Assembly: GCA_050945135.1 (NCBI GenBank) | Contig: JBMNSJ010000011.1 | Span: 1-48,504, forward strand | Direction of reading: 5' to 3' | Length of the DNA stretch: 48,504 nt | Source: WRIS01 sp050945135 | GTDB taxonomy: Bacteria; Actinomycetota; Coriobacteriia; Coriobacteriales; Eggerthellaceae | Part shown: one piece after another, positions 48,265-48,504 of the stretch | Numbering within the stretch: position 1 is the first letter of the stretch | How the letters are laid out: every line of letters starts with the position of its first letter | The notes under the pieces: generated by a model | Told to the model about the DNA's origin: nothing | Seen by the model: the letters and a program-made list of their open reading frames with translations, nothing else | The model's database searches: none | Made by a program: the position numbers and the translations under genes

Positions 48265-48504
48265 CCATAGAATTGCCTTTACGGCAAGGAGTTATAATAC
48301 ATGCACTTCACCTCAGATGCAAGAAAAACATTTGGTGTGCCGACAGGCGGCAATCTCCCCCTCCTGCTCCAGCCAAACAAGGTCTAGACAACTCCCTCAC
48401 CAAGACCTTCTTCTCAAAACGCGCGCACTTTCACGTCCGTTCCGCAGTTTAACTAATAAAAAATAGTTTTGTTTCACCAGGTCGCAAGGCCTTTCTTTTT
48501 GTCA
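48265..48504. other. Chromosomal flank without recognised gene
   Basis: Beyond the tRNA promoter the remaining ~180 bp show no convincing gene. This is the only part likely to be chromosomal. Confidence 0.5.
48294..48322 (-). promoter_or_regulatory. Promoter of tRNA-fMet
   Basis: On the minus strand TTGCAT (48317-48322), a 17-bp spacer and TATTAT (48294-48299) lie about 30 bp before the tRNA gene. Confidence 0.75.

Overview
The window looks like accessory DNA from a Gram-positive bacterium. The evidence is an LPKTG cell-wall sorting signal, strong AGGAGG-type ribosome binding sites, a minimal Gram-positive type IV secretion set and a mid-range GC content. Gene families and layout fit conjugative elements of gut Actinomycetota (class Coriobacteriia, Eggerthellaceae-like). 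That placement is inference: the only clearly chromosomal feature is an initiator tRNA gene at the right edge.

Two mobile elements lie end to end at this tRNA gene. Element 1 runs from the left edge (its outer boundary is not seen) to about 30505 and is a conjugative element (ICE). It carries parA-parB, an oriT-like region, a mobC-like gene and relaxase (3.6-5.6 kb), small accessory genes, an AbiE-like toxin-antitoxin/abortive-infection cassette (7.2-9.6 kb), an unrecognised three-gene operon (10.5-12.8 kb), a broken LPXTG surface protein (13.0-16.5 kb) and a leftward transfer operon. The transfer operon encodes a VirB6-like protein, a single-pass protein, a glucosaminidase-NlpC/P60 hydrolase, VirB4, PrgI/VirB3-like and VirB2/Maff2-like proteins, a PcfB-like protein and the VirD4 coupling protein (16.5-27.6 kb). 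Regulators and small genes follow (27.7-30.1 kb). I see no integrase for element 1 in the window; it may lie off the left edge.

Element 2 (about 30506-48232) is bounded by a 47-bp direct repeat. The right copy is the 3' part of the intact tRNA-fMet gene (48188-48264, minus strand). It carries an Abi-family HEPN gene, a tyrosine integrase with a zinc-ribbon partner gene, an excisionase-like gene, a replication-type ATPase, MobC, its own VirD4-type coupling protein and relaxase, an oriT-like hairpin region, a YraN-like gene and a 6.5-kb restriction-modification-like operon (41.4-48.1 kb). It lacks VirB4/VirB6-type channel genes. It therefore looks like an integrative mobilizable element that would borrow the secretion channel of a neighbour such as element 1.

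The most notable non-coding signals are: paired CTGCTCA repeats at both ends of element 2 (likely integrase arm sites); a different 11-bp repeat array at the right end of element 1; four dispersed copies of a GGGACAATTTGTCCC palindrome (parS-like candidates); six copies of a leader module ending in ATGTAAAGGAG in front of element 1 genes; and several large perfect hairpins. The best candidates for little-described systems are the split-methyltransferase/GIY-YIG-helicase/PD-(D/E)XK operon, the three-gene operon at 10.5-12.8 kb, and the partial Mrr-like gene at the left edge.
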